A DNA stretch of 64,000 nt from Actinoplanes ianthinogenes (GTDB lineage Bacteria; Actinomycetota; Actinomycetes; Mycobacteriales; Micromonosporaceae). Below, one piece after another: positions 43,447 to 51,748 of the stretch. Below the pieces are notes generated by a model. It ran no database searches. It saw nothing but the letters and a program-made list of their open reading frames with translations, and had not been told where the DNA came from. Positions within the stretch are counted from its first letter, which is position 1. Each line of letters starts with the position of its first letter. The position numbers and the translations under genes were made by a program. Location of the stretch: assembly GCF_018324205.1 (NCBI RefSeq), contig NZ_AP023356.1, positions 9,244,501 through 9,308,500 of the forward strand, read 5' to 3'.

Positions 43447-44433
43447 CTACCGTCCTCCGGTGAGCGCGCCGTCGGTGTCCCGGCGCAGAACGAAACGTTG
43501 GTACACCAGCGCGATGACCATCGAGATGATGAACAGCACGACCGCGACGGCGCTGCCGTAGCCGTAGTTGCCGGCGTTGCGGCCCTCGTTGACCAGGTAG
43601 GTGACCATCGTCGAGGTGCCGGCGGTGGACGCCACGTACTGGCCCCAGATGATGTAGACCAGGTCGAAGAGCTGCAGCGCGCCGATGATCGACAGGAAGC
43701 CCCAGATCCGGATGGTCGGCCCGAGCAGCGGCAGGGTGATCCGGAGCTGGGTCTGCCAGAAGGACGCGCCGTCCACCGCGGCCGCCTCGGCCAGTTCCTC
43801 CGGGATGTTCTGCATGCCGGCCAGGAAGAGGATCACCGCGAAGCCGATGTACTTCCAGGTCAGGATCAGCAGCAGGGTCCAGATCGCGAGTTTCGGGTTG
43901 GCCAGCCAGTCCTGCGCCAGCCAGTCGAGACCGATCGATTTCAGTACGTCGTTGACCGCGCCGTTGGTCTGCAGCAGCAGCGCCCAGGCGGTGCCGACGA
44001 TGACCTCGGCGATCACATACGGGACGAAGATCAGCACCCGGATCACCGAGCGGCCACGCATCTTCCGGTTGAGCAGCATGGCCAGGCCGATCGCGATCGG
44101 GCCCTGCAGGACCAGCGAGAGGACGACGATCAGGCCGTTGTGCTCGAGCGCCTCGCGGAACGCCTGGTCCTGCAGGATGGTCCGGTAGTTCTCCAGGCCG
44201 ACGAAGTTGGTGGGCGGCCCGAAGCCCTTCCACTTGTAGAAGCCGTAGTACCCGGCCAGCAGCACCGGCAGGATCACGAAGGTGCAGAACACCAGGATCG
44301 CCGGGCCGGACAGCACCAGGATCTCCAGCCGCTGCGCCCAGCCGATGCCGCGCCGGCGGGGACGTGCCGGGGGCGGCGTCTGCACGCCACCCTCGGCACG
44401 GACCTGGTCGGCGACCATGTGACTGCCCGCCAC
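43447..44433 (-). CDS. ABC transporter permease (MalF type)
   Basis: A 328-residue permease from GTG 44433 (ATG 44418 also possible). A Pro/Arg-rich N-terminal tail precedes six helices, beginning LVLSGPAILVFCTFVILPVL; the EAA motif is EELAEAAAVDGASFWQTQL. It begins three bases after the binding-protein stop and ends three bases before the second permease, so the operon is tightly packed. Confidence 0.93.
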   Translation of the reverse strand: MAGSHMVADQVRAEGGVQTPPPARPRRRGIGWAQRLEILVLSGPAILVFCTFVILPVLLAGYYGFYKWKGFGPPTNFVGLENYRTILQDQAFREALEHNGLIVVLSLVLQGPIAIGLAMLLNRKMRGRSVIRVLIFVPYVIAEVIVGTAWALLLQTNGAVNDVLKSIGLDWLAQDWLANPKLAIWTLLLILTWKYIGFAVILFLAGMQNIPEELAEAAAVDGASFWQTQLRITLPLLGPTIRIWGFLSIIGALQLFDLVYIIWGQYVASTAGTSTMVTYLVNEGRNAGNYGYGSAVAVVLFIISMVIALVYQRFVLRRDTDGALTGGR

Positions 44434-44435
44434 TC

Positions 44436-45719
44436 TCAGCCCTTCTTGGCCGCGTCGTTGACCGCCTGGATGATCCCGGCGACGTCACCCTTGCCGGCCA
44501 GCAGGTTCACCACGCCGACGTTCAGCGCGTTGCCCACGTTCTGCCCGTAGAGCGTGTCGAGCCACTGCGAGACGTACGGCGCCTTGTTGTAGGCGTCGAG
44601 AACCGCCTTGAGGTACGGCTCGGTGACCGCCGCCTGCGCCTCCTTGTTGACCGGCAGCGAGTTGAAGCCCTTGTAGAAGCCGACCTGCACGTCCTTGGTC
44701 AGGATGTAGTTGAGGAAGTCGGTGCACTCCTTCGGCGCGTCCTTCGCGCACGAGTAGCCGTCCGTCCCGCCCATCACCGCGGCCGGGTCGCCCTGGCCGC
44801 CGGGGACCGATGGGAACGGGAAGAAGCCGAGGTCGGGCAGCGGCTTGGTGTCCTTGGTCAGCGACGCGATCACGCCCGGGTCCCAGGCGCCCATCAGCTC
44901 CATGCTCGCCTTGTGGTTGGCGACCAGGCCGGCCGAACTGCCCGCGCCCTGCTGCGCCGAGGTGGTCAGGAAGCCCTCGTTGAACGGCTTGGTGTCGGAG
45001 AACGCCTTGAGCTGCTCACCGGCCTTGGTCCAGCACGGGTCGTCGAACGTCTTGCTCTTGGCGGTCGCGTCCAGGGTGGCCTGGCTGCAGGCGCGCAGGG
45101 CGAAGAAGTAGAACCAGTGCGCGGCGGGCCAGGCGTCCTTGGCGCCCAGGGCGATCGGGGTGCCGGCCGCCTTGAGCTTGGCCACCGCGGCGTTCAGGTC
45201 GTCCAGCGTGGCCGGCGGGGTGGTGACCCCGGCCTTCTTGAACAGGTCCTGGCTGTACCAGAGGCCGCCGGGAAGGATCGAGACCGGCACCGCGTACGCC
45301 TTGCCGTCGACCTGCCCGGTCTTGAGCGCGGCCTCGCCGACGGCCTGCTTGGACTCGGCGGTGATCCCGTCGGTGATGTCCTTGAGCTGGCCGGCCTCGA
45401 CCATGGCGGCCATCTTCCCGCCGCCGCGTTGCAGGAAGATGTCCGGCGCCGAGCCCGAGTTCAGCGCGGTCTGCAGCTTGCCGTCCAGGTCCTCGTTCTG
45501 GATCGACGACAGCTTGATCTTGACGTTGGGGTGGGCGTTCTGGAAGTCGGCGACCGTCTTCTCCCAGAAGGCCTTGCCGGGGCCGGTCGTGGAGTTCTGC
45601 CACAGCTCCATGGTGACGTCGCCGCCGGAGCTGGAGTCGTCGTCACCCCCGCAGGCGGTCATTCCCAGAGCGCTCAGGGCCAGCACGGCAGCGACGGCGA
45701 GGGTTCTCTTCAGTGCCAC
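44436..45719 (-). CDS. sugar ABC transporter solute-binding lipoprotein
   Basis: A 427-residue extracellular family-1 binding protein. GTG 45719 (VALKRTLAVAAVLALSALGM) is preferred; a GTG at 45737 adds six residues. The lipobox GMTAC precedes Gly-Gly-Asp-rich spacer. The two-lobe fold is indicated by MELWQNSTTGPGKAFWEKTV and the GAWDPGVIASL segment. It captures an oligosaccharide at the surface for the two permeases. CCGAAA-type motifs at 45741 and 45916 in the divergent promoter region suggest induction with GH51. Confidence 0.94.
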   Translation of the reverse strand: MALKRTLAVAAVLALSALGMTACGGDDDSSSGGDVTMELWQNSTTGPGKAFWEKTVADFQNAHPNVKIKLSSIQNEDLDGKLQTALNSGSAPDIFLQRGGGKMAAMVEAGQLKDITDGITAESKQAVGEAALKTGQVDGKAYAVPVSILPGGLWYSQDLFKKAGVTTPPATLDDLNAAVAKLKAAGTPIALGAKDAWPAAHWFYFFALRACSQATLDATAKSKTFDDPCWTKAGEQLKAFSDTKPFNEGFLTTSAQQGAGSSAGLVANHKASMELMGAWDPGVIASLTKDTKPLPDLGFFPFPSVPGGQGDPAAVMGGTDGYSCAKDAPKECTDFLNYILTKDVQVGFYKGFNSLPVNKEAQAAVTEPYLKAVLDAYNKAPYVSQWLDTLYGQNVGNALNVGVVNLLAGKGDVAGIIQAVNDAAKKG

Positions 45720-45740
45720 GAAACGACCGCCTTTCACTAT

Positions 45741-45752
45741 CGAAAGTTTCGG
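45741..45752. promoter_or_regulatory. CGAAAGTTTCGG motif, importer promoter
   Basis: CGAAAGTTTCGG followed by an overlapping GGAATATTTCCGGAA palindromic stretch, 22 bp upstream of the binding-protein start. One copy of the motif shared with 39102, 45916 and 50452. The place fits a repressor site blocking transcription start. Confidence 0.55.
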
Positions 45753-45915
45753 AATATTTCCGGAAGGTGGCGCTCAAACTATGGAGCGGCTCATCGAGGT
45801 GTCAAGATATTGTTTTCGAAAGACGCACGATGTGATCCTTGCGAGACAACGGAATCGACCAGCCGTCGCGCCGACGATGCCGCGCGTGTCGCTATCGGAA
45901 GTTGCGGGATTTGCT

Positions 45916-45927
45916 CCGAAACTTCCG
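45916..45927. promoter_or_regulatory. CCGAAACTTCCG motif, GH51 promoter
   Basis: CTCCGAAACTTCCGAG (45914-45929), 27 bp before the GH51 start. With the site at 45741 it brackets the divergent promoter region between importer and arabinofuranosidase. Confidence 0.5.
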
Positions 45928-45956
45928 AGCCTTCAAGATCACGGGAAAGGCACTGG

Positions 45957-47477
45957 ATGACCATCGAAGCCGTCATCAACGTGGACCTCGACGGCCCACG
46001 GATCAATCGCCACCTCTACGGCCACTTCGCCGAGCACCTGGGCCGGTGCGTCTACGGCGGGTTCTACGTCGGCGAGGACTCCGGCATCCCGAACGAGGGC
46101 GGCATCCGTCTCGACGTGGTCGGTGCGCTGCGTGCCCTGAGCATCCCGAACCTGCGGTGGCCGGGCGGATGCTTCGCCGACGAGTACCACTGGCAGGACG
46201 GGATCGGGCCGAAGGATCGGCGGCCGGTCATGGTCAACACGCACTGGGGCGACGTCGTGGAGAACAACCACTTCGGCACCCACGAGTTCATGGCACTGTG
46301 CGAGCTGCTCGGCGCCGAGCCGTACATCAGCGGCAACGTGGGTTCCGGCACCGTCCGGGAGATGAGCGACTGGGTGGAGTACCTGACCCGCGCCGGTGAC
46401 TCGCCGATGGCCCGCCTACGCAGGGCGAACGGCCGCGACGAGCCGTGGCGCGTGCGGTTCTGGGGGCTGGGCAACGAGGCGTGGGGCTGCGGCGGCGGCA
46501 TGACCGCCGAGCACTACGCGCAGGAGGCCCGGCGGTACGGCACCTACTGCCGCGACCACGGCGACAACAAGCTGTACAAGATCGCCGCAGGGGCGAACGG
46601 CGCCGACTACGCGTGGACCGAGACGCTGATGAAGCAGATCGGGCACCTGGGCTGCCAGCACATCGGCAGTACGCCGTACCACGCCCTGTCCCTGCACTAC
46701 TACACCATCACCGGCCCGAGCTGGGAGGAGAAGGGCTCGGCCACCGACTTCGGCACCGGCGAGCACTACGCGACCATGCTGGCCGCGGCCCGCGTCGAGC
46801 AGGTGCTGGCCGGGCACGCGGCGGTGATGGACTGCTACGACCCGTCGCGGAGCGTCGGCCTGGTCCTGGACGAGTGGGGCACCTGGTTCGACGTCGAGCC
46901 GGGCTCCAACCCGGGCTTCCTGTACCAGCAGAACACGCTGCGCGACGCGCTGGTGGCCAGCGTGCACTTCGACCTCTTCCATCGGTACGCCGACCGCCTG
47001 GTCATGGCCAACATCGCGCAGACGGTGAACGTGCTGCAAGCGATGATCCTGACCGATCCGGACTCGGCGGCGATGGTGCTCACCCCGACCTACCACGTCT
47101 TCGCGATGAACCGCGGCCACCAGGACGCCACGGCGCTGCGCGTCGACCTGCGCACCCCGCTGCCGGCACGCCCGGTCGGCGACGCGACGCTCACCACCGT
47201 CTCGATGTCGGCCAGTCGCAAGGACGGCCGGCTGCTCGTCTCGCTGTCGAACCTGGACGCGGAGGCCGCCGCCGACGTCACGATCGACCTGCGCGGCGGT
47301 GCGGTGACGGCCGTCGAGGCCCGGATCCTGACGTCGAGCGCGCTGCAAGACCACAACACCCCGCAGGCGCCGTCGGCCGTGGCGCCGCGGGAGCACGACG
47401 GCGTGGTGCTGAGCGACGGCAGGCTGCGGGTGCACCTGCCGGCCCACTCGTTCGTGACGGTGACGGGCGCGCTCTGA
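45957..47477 (+). CDS. alpha-L-arabinofuranosidase, GH51
   Basis: A 506-residue cytoplasmic enzyme from ATG 45957, no signal peptide. It hydrolyses terminal alpha-L-arabinofuranose from arabinoxylan or arabinan oligosaccharides. GH51 hallmarks: NRHLYGHFAEHLGRCVYGG, RWPGGCFADEYHW, acid/base Glu174 in GLGNEAWG and nucleophile Glu306 in LVLDEWGTW. The open frame extends far upstream without similarity. Divergent from the sugar importer with paired CCGAAA-type motifs, it is the intracellular end of the pathway. Confidence 0.96.
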   Translation: MTIEAVINVDLDGPRINRHLYGHFAEHLGRCVYGGFYVGEDSGIPNEGGIRLDVVGALRALSIPNLRWPGGCFADEYHWQDGIGPKDRRPVMVNTHWGDVVENNHFGTHEFMALCELLGAEPYISGNVGSGTVREMSDWVEYLTRAGDSPMARLRRANGRDEPWRVRFWGLGNEAWGCGGGMTAEHYAQEARRYGTYCRDHGDNKLYKIAAGANGADYAWTETLMKQIGHLGCQHIGSTPYHALSLHYYTITGPSWEEKGSATDFGTGEHYATMLAAARVEQVLAGHAAVMDCYDPSRSVGLVLDEWGTWFDVEPGSNPGFLYQQNTLRDALVASVHFDLFHRYADRLVMANIAQTVNVLQAMILTDPDSAAMVLTPTYHVFAMNRGHQDATALRVDLRTPLPARPVGDATLTTVSMSASRKDGRLLVSLSNLDAEAAADVTIDLRGGAVTAVEARILTSSALQDHNTPQAPSAVAPREHDGVVLSDGRLRVHLPAHSFVTVTGAL

Positions 47478-47615
47478 GTGCCGGTCTCGCTACCGAACGC
47501 AGCATCGCGAAGGTTCCCCCCAGGCCCGGTGCGCGGATCTGCCGATGATCGGGCGGTGGGCTGAGATGCCAATTGGTCCTGATGTGGTCCGGACGCCGCT
47601 TCTAGACTTCCGGTC

Positions 47616-47858
47616 ATGTCTCGAGATCCCGAAAACGAAGATGTTGAGATTGTCGTCTGGCGGGACGGCAACGGAGTCTGGCGTTGCAACGTCAACATCG
47701 ATCATGGGCACCGGCAGCAGCTTCTAGAGACCGGAGCGTTGGAACTTGCCTCTAGCGACGACGTGACCTTGCAGGTCGTGGCGCTCAATCCACTGCCGCG
47801 AGACACGATCCATATCGGGCACCTGCGCGTCTCACTGCCTGTTGAGCGAGTGATCTAG
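47616..47858 (+). CDS. small hypothetical protein
   Basis: An 80-residue acidic protein (MSRDPENEDVEIVVWRDGNG ... ERVI), beta-strand rich. It and the following 500 bases are more AT-rich than the glycosidase genes, suggesting separate origin. No family or ribosome-binding site recognised; possibly leaderless. 47478-47615 and 47859-48028 show no further gene. Confidence 0.45.
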   Translation: MSRDPENEDVEIVVWRDGNGVWRCNVNIDHGHRQQLLETGALELASSDDVTLQVVALNPLPRDTIHIGHLRVSLPVERVI

Positions 47859-48028
47859 CTGGGGCCGGCCAGCCCAAGGAAGGCATCCTCTTCTAGCCTC
47901 GATCCGCGCGTCCTAATCGACACCCGGGCGCACGGTGGCTACGTCGTCGCGCCCGGCTCGAGGTGATCGAGGCGCTGACCCAGCAGGTCGGCGTCCGGCA
48001 CTGACCCCGGCGTCTCGGCAAGCGGCGA

Positions 48029-48409
48029 CTATGGGACTGCAGTGACTTTCGGGCTTACGCCGAACCTGTTGGTCTCGAAGCCGCCGTCCAGAACCAGGAA
48101 CACGAGCATGACAAGGAATCCGACAAGCGGGACAAAACAGGCGAGCAGCCACCAGCCCGATCGATCAGTGTCGTGGAGACGGCGAACGGTGACCGCAAGG
48201 CTCGGCAAGAACAATCCGATGGAAACGATGATGGAAACCGGCCCGTTGTCCCACATGGATTCGGTACCCAGTCGCAGATCCAGGACCGAGGCGACGAGAC
48301 TGATCAGGAAGCTGAAGAGTGTGAACCACCAGAATTCCGACCGGCGGGCTCGTCCCCGAAAACCGACGTACTGAGTTAGAGAAGACCTGACGGCCGATAG
48401 GAACGACAC
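48029..48409 (-). CDS. DUF805 membrane protein
   Basis: A 126-residue membrane protein with three hydrophobic helices. FRGRARRSEFWWFTLF, RRLHDTDRSGWWLLACFVPL and LVFLVLDGG are diagnostic of DUF805 proteins, whose function is unknown. AT content is higher than in the flanking GH genes. Confidence 0.88.
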   Translation of the reverse strand: MSFLSAVRSSLTQYVGFRGRARRSEFWWFTLFSFLISLVASVLDLRLGTESMWDNGPVSIIVSIGLFLPSLAVTVRRLHDTDRSGWWLLACFVPLVGFLVMLVFLVLDGGFETNRFGVSPKVTAVP

Positions 48410-48432
48410 CCGAACTCCCTGCCTGATGGGCG

Positions 48433-48540
48433 TTACTCGGCGGCATTCAACCAGACCAGATCTCGCAAGGTCAACAAGTCCCTGAGCAGCTCAGCCCGGG
48501 TTTCGAACCCGTCCCGAGCACCGTGCTTTGCACGGCTCAT
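48433..48540 (-). CDS. doubtful 35-residue ORF
   Basis: MSRAKHGARDGFETRAELLR followed by DLLTLRDLVWLNAAE. The GFETRAELLRDLL part resembles the end of ribbon-helix-helix antitoxins, but there is no toxin gene beside it and the start is weak. Otherwise 48410-48603 holds nothing I can support. Confidence 0.25.
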   Translation of the reverse strand: MSRAKHGARDGFETRAELLRDLLTLRDLVWLNAAE

Positions 48541-48603
48541 CCTGCGACCGTAGAACCGGCCCTAACTCGATCTTGAAGTAGAGAGACAGGCGCTGAGGCC
48601 GGA

Positions 48604-50319
48604 TCAGTCGGTGCGGTACACCGCCCGGTCGAAGTCGGCGTACCCGCCCTCGGCGCCCAGATCCTGCACCCAGAGGCCGACGAAGGCGCCGGTGAAGCCC
48701 CAGGCCTCGGGCTCGCCGGCGACCACCGTCGCGGCGTACTCGTCGGAGAGGGTGGTGGCGTCGAACGTCCGGCCGAGCTCCCGCCAGCCGGCGTCGTCAC
48801 CGGGATCGAGGGTGTAGGCGAAGGTCAGCGCCGGGCCGTCCAGCCGGGCCCGCAGACCGACCCGGCGCACGTCGCCGAGCGCGACCCGCGCGCCCACGTC
48901 GGTGACCCGCCCGCTGTCGCAGCACAGCACGTCGAGCACCGCGGCGCCGTCGTCGTCGGCGGTCACGTGCAGGTAATACCAGTTGCGGGTGTTGTAGTAG
49001 GCGGTGACGCCGGCCAGCTGCCGGTAGTTGCGCGGCTCGAACTCGCAGGTCGCCTCGAAGGTGCAGCGCGGCGCGGTGACCCGGCGGGCCACCAGGCTGG
49101 GCCGGTGCCGGGCCATCGGCGACTGGCCGCCGTGGATCCGCAGGTGCGACGGGCGGACCGACAGGTCGACCCAGTCCGGGGTGGCCGGGCGGCGCAGCGT
49201 CGACCAGTCCGGCCCGAGCGCCGGGGCGTCGAAGTGGTCGTCCTCGGCCTGAACATCACCGGCGGCGAGGGAGGCGGCGGCTGGGGAGGCGGCGGCGAGG
49301 GAGGCGGCGGCTGGGGAGGTGCCGGTCGGTGCCGGGATCTCCTCGGCCGGCACCCCGCCGGGAATCCGCGGCCAGTCACCGGCGGGCCAGTCCACCTTTT
49401 GCAAGGCGCTCTCGCGGCCGAGCACACACCGGCCGGTCGGCGCGTACGGCCGGGCCGCCAGATGCGCCAGATACCACTCCCCGTCCGGGGTCTGCACCAG
49501 GCTGCCGTGCCCGGCCTTCTGCAGCGCCAGATCCGGTCGCCCGGCCGAGGTGAGCAGCGGCCCGGCCGGATCCACCCGGTACGGCCCGAGCAACTCCCGG
49601 GACCGGGCGACGGTGACCTGGTGCGTCAGGGTGGTGCCACCCTCCGCGGTGACCAGGTAGTACCACCCGTCCTTGCGATAGATGTTGGGCGCCTCGGTGA
49701 GCCCGGCCTCGGTCCCCTCGAAGATCAGGTGCTCCGGGCCGGTCAGGCGCCGCTCGTCCCGGTCGTAGCGCTGGAGGGAGATCCCCGCGAAGCGGTTGCG
49801 CCCGGGCCGCCAGTCGGCGCGCATCGACAGCATCCAGGTGGTGCCGTCCTCGTCGTGGAACAGCGACGCGTCGAACCCGCGGCCGTGCAACACCACCGGA
49901 TCCGACCAGGGCCCGGTGATGCGCGGTGCGGTGATCAGATAGTTCTGCGGGTCCCAGTAACCGCCGGCGAACGTCGCCACGTCGGTGTAGAGCAGGTGGA
50001 ACAGGCCGTGGGCGTAGGTCAGGTTGGGTGCCCAGACGCCGCACGAGTCGGCGGTCCCGGTGAGGTCGAGCAGCCGCCGCTCGGTCAGCACGCCACCGAG
50101 GGGCCGCCAGTCGACCAGGTCGGTGGAGTGGTGCACGCGCACGCCCGGGAACCACTCGAAGGTCGACGTCGCGATGTAGTAGTCCGCGCCGACCCGCACG
50201 ATCGACGGATCCGGGTGGAAGCCGGGAAGCACCGGGTTCCGGATCGTGCGGCGGGCGGCGCCGGGGTCTCCGGCGGTGGCGGGCTCGGCGATCGTCATGG
50301 GGCCATCCAGGTCCGTCAT
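48604..50319 (-). CDS. intracellular GH43 beta-xylosidase/arabinofuranosidase
   Basis: A 571-residue enzyme from ATG 50319 (ATG 50298 also possible), no signal peptide. The GH43 five-blade propeller carries Asp in PGFHPDPSIVRVG, Asp in GRGFDASLFHDEDG and Glu in GLTEAPNIYRKDGW. A C-terminal beta-sandwich domain (~390 on) is the type linked to GH43 beta-xylosidases. The two domains are joined by a Ser/Pro/Ala linker built of two identical 10-residue repeats. It would finish imported xylo-oligosaccharides. A CCGAAACTTTCGG box lies 133 bp upstream. Confidence 0.93.
   Translation of the reverse strand: MTDLDGPMTIAEPATAGDPGAARRTIRNPVLPGFHPDPSIVRVGADYYIATSTFEWFPGVRVHHSTDLVDWRPLGGVLTERRLLDLTGTADSCGVWAPNLTYAHGLFHLLYTDVATFAGGYWDPQNYLITAPRITGPWSDPVVLHGRGFDASLFHDEDGTTWMLSMRADWRPGRNRFAGISLQRYDRDERRLTGPEHLIFEGTEAGLTEAPNIYRKDGWYYLVTAEGGTTLTHQVTVARSRELLGPYRVDPAGPLLTSAGRPDLALQKAGHGSLVQTPDGEWYLAHLAARPYAPTGRCVLGRESALQKVDWPAGDWPRIPGGVPAEEIPAPTGTSPAAASLAAASPAAASLAAGDVQAEDDHFDAPALGPDWSTLRRPATPDWVDLSVRPSHLRIHGGQSPMARHRPSLVARRVTAPRCTFEATCEFEPRNYRQLAGVTAYYNTRNWYYLHVTADDDGAAVLDVLCCDSGRVTDVGARVALGDVRRVGLRARLDGPALTFAYTLDPGDDAGWRELGRTFDATTLSDEYAATVVAGEPEAWGFTGAFVGLWVQDLGAEGGYADFDRAVYRTD
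49261..49320. repeat. 30-bp tandem duplication in GH43 linker
   Basis: Two head-to-tail 30-bp units differing at one base encode ASPAAASLAA twice in the linker between the GH43 propeller and the C-terminal domain. Probably replication slippage that lengthened a flexible linker. Confidence 0.85.
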
Positions 50320-50451
50320 TGCAGGATCGTGGCTCGCCGACCGGGTTGCTGTCAACAACTCTCGGTGTAAAACCGGAAATACCGAAGAGGAAACGCCGTG
50401 GACACGGTGCCTGAAGCCCGTGCCCACGGCGATAGTTTTTCAAGAATGCGC

Positions 50452-50464
50452 CCGAAACTTTCGG
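50452..50464. promoter_or_regulatory. CCGAAACTTTCGG operator candidate
   Basis: Perfect 13-base palindrome around a central C, in the gap between the CBM2 esterase stop and the GH43 gene. Best copy of the motif shared with 39102, 45741 and 45916. Confidence 0.6.
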
Positions 50465-50467
50465 ACG

Positions 50468-51745
50468 TCAGATGGTGCAGGTCAGCGCCGGTGCGGTGGT
50501 CGAGCTGCCGTTGACGATCAGCCCGAAACTGGTCCCGGCCCCGGCCGCCAGCGACCCGTTGTAGGTCGCGTTGGTGACCGTCGCGGTGCCGTTGGCGGTG
50601 GTCAGCGAGCCGTTCCAGACCTGACTGATCGACTGTCCGGCGGACAGCGCCCAGCTCACCCGCCACCCGGCGATCGGCGCCGGCCCGGGGTTGGTCACGG
50701 TGACCTCGGCCTGGAAGCCGCCCGGCCAGGTGTTGACCACCCGATAGGCCGCGGCGCAGCCACCGGGTGTGGTGGACGGCGACGTCGAGGGTGAGGGCGG
50801 CGTCGAGGTGGACGGCGACGTCGAGGGCGACGGCGACGTCGTGGTGGTGCTGGGCAGCTGGGAGAAGAACGACCAGATCTCGTCGCCGACCCAGGTACGC
50901 GCGCCGCTCGTGCTCGTCGACCCGTCCACCGGCTCCGGCGTGTGGTCCCCGTCGAAGGCGGCCCACCGTACCGGATATCCCGCGCGACATCCGGTGTAGC
51001 TGGTCGCGATGTGGGTCAGGCTGCCCCGGGCCGGCTCCGGCGGGTTCTGTGCCGCGCACCCGTTGTTGCGCACGAAGGTGTCGCGCAGCGACCGGCCCAG
51101 CGAGATGTCCAGCACGCTGTCATGAATGCCGTGGATGCCCAGGTAGGCGACCGGCTGAGTGCCGCCGGAGCAGCCGCTGAGATTCGCGCCGGACAGCACC
51201 GCGACCGCGCGGAACACGGTCGGCCGGGCGCACGCCACGGCGTAGCTCATCGCGCCGCCGTAGCTCCAGCCGGTGGCGAACAGCTGGGAGGTGTCGACGC
51301 AGAGGTCGCCCTCGATCAGCGTGGTCAGGTTGTCGACCAGGGTCAGGTCCCGGCCGCCGGTGTTCGCCCAGCCGTTGTCGATGCCCTGCGGGGCGACCAG
51401 GATCGCGCTGTTGTTCGAGCGGGTCTGCAGCCCGTAATAGCCGCCGCTCGCCACGTTCGCGGCGGTGCCGTTCAGCCAGTGGAACGCGAAGATCAGTTTG
51501 TACGGCCGGTTCCGGTCGTAGCCGTCCGGCACCCGCAGGATGTAGCTGCGGTTCTGCCCACCGCTCTGAATGGTGCGAGTACCGCTGCTCAGGGTCGGCG
51601 CCTTGCCGCACCCGGCGGTCGTCGCCGCGGCACTCGCCGGCGCCATGGCGGCGTTCGCGCCGAGCATTCCGATGATCATCAGGGTGGCCGTCGCCAGCGC
51701 GCAGAGCGCGGCGGTGAGGTGGGGGAGAGCGCGTCGGTATGTCAT
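50468..51745 (-). CDS. secreted CE1 feruloyl/acetyl-xylan esterase with CBM2
   Basis: A 425-residue secreted enzyme with signal peptide (to ~residue 40). The CE1-like domain has FAFHWLNGTAANVASGGYYG, nucleophile GWSYGGAMSYA and catalytic His in FDGDHTPEPVDG. A Thr/Ser/Pro linker leads to CBM2 (CAAAYRVVNTWPGGFQAEVT). It likely cuts feruloyl or acetyl esters from arabinoxylan, opening it to the xylanase. It begins three bases after the xylanase stop, so both are one operon. Confidence 0.92.
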   Translation of the reverse strand: MTYRRALPHLTAALCALATATLMIIGMLGANAAMAPASAAATTAGCGKAPTLSSGTRTIQSGGQNRSYILRVPDGYDRNRPYKLIFAFHWLNGTAANVASGGYYGLQTRSNNSAILVAPQGIDNGWANTGGRDLTLVDNLTTLIEGDLCVDTSQLFATGWSYGGAMSYAVACARPTVFRAVAVLSGANLSGCSGGTQPVAYLGIHGIHDSVLDISLGRSLRDTFVRNNGCAAQNPPEPARGSLTHIATSYTGCRAGYPVRWAAFDGDHTPEPVDGSTSTSGARTWVGDEIWSFFSQLPSTTTTSPSPSTSPSTSTPPSPSTSPSTTPGGCAAAYRVVNTWPGGFQAEVTVTNPGPAPIAGWRVSWALSAGQSISQVWNGSLTTANGTATVTNATYNGSLAAGAGTSFGLIVNGSSTTAPALTCTI

Positions 51746-51748
51746 CGC

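Noticed and set aside
41354..43561. Plus-strand 735-codon frame opposite the EAL and permease genes
   Set aside because: Composition is a mirror of the real genes; EAL and EAA motifs are on the minus strand.
48495..48535. tRNA-like T-arm (GGGTTCGAAACCC on the minus strand)
   Set aside because: No matching acceptor stem, D-arm or anticodon arm; only a local palindrome.
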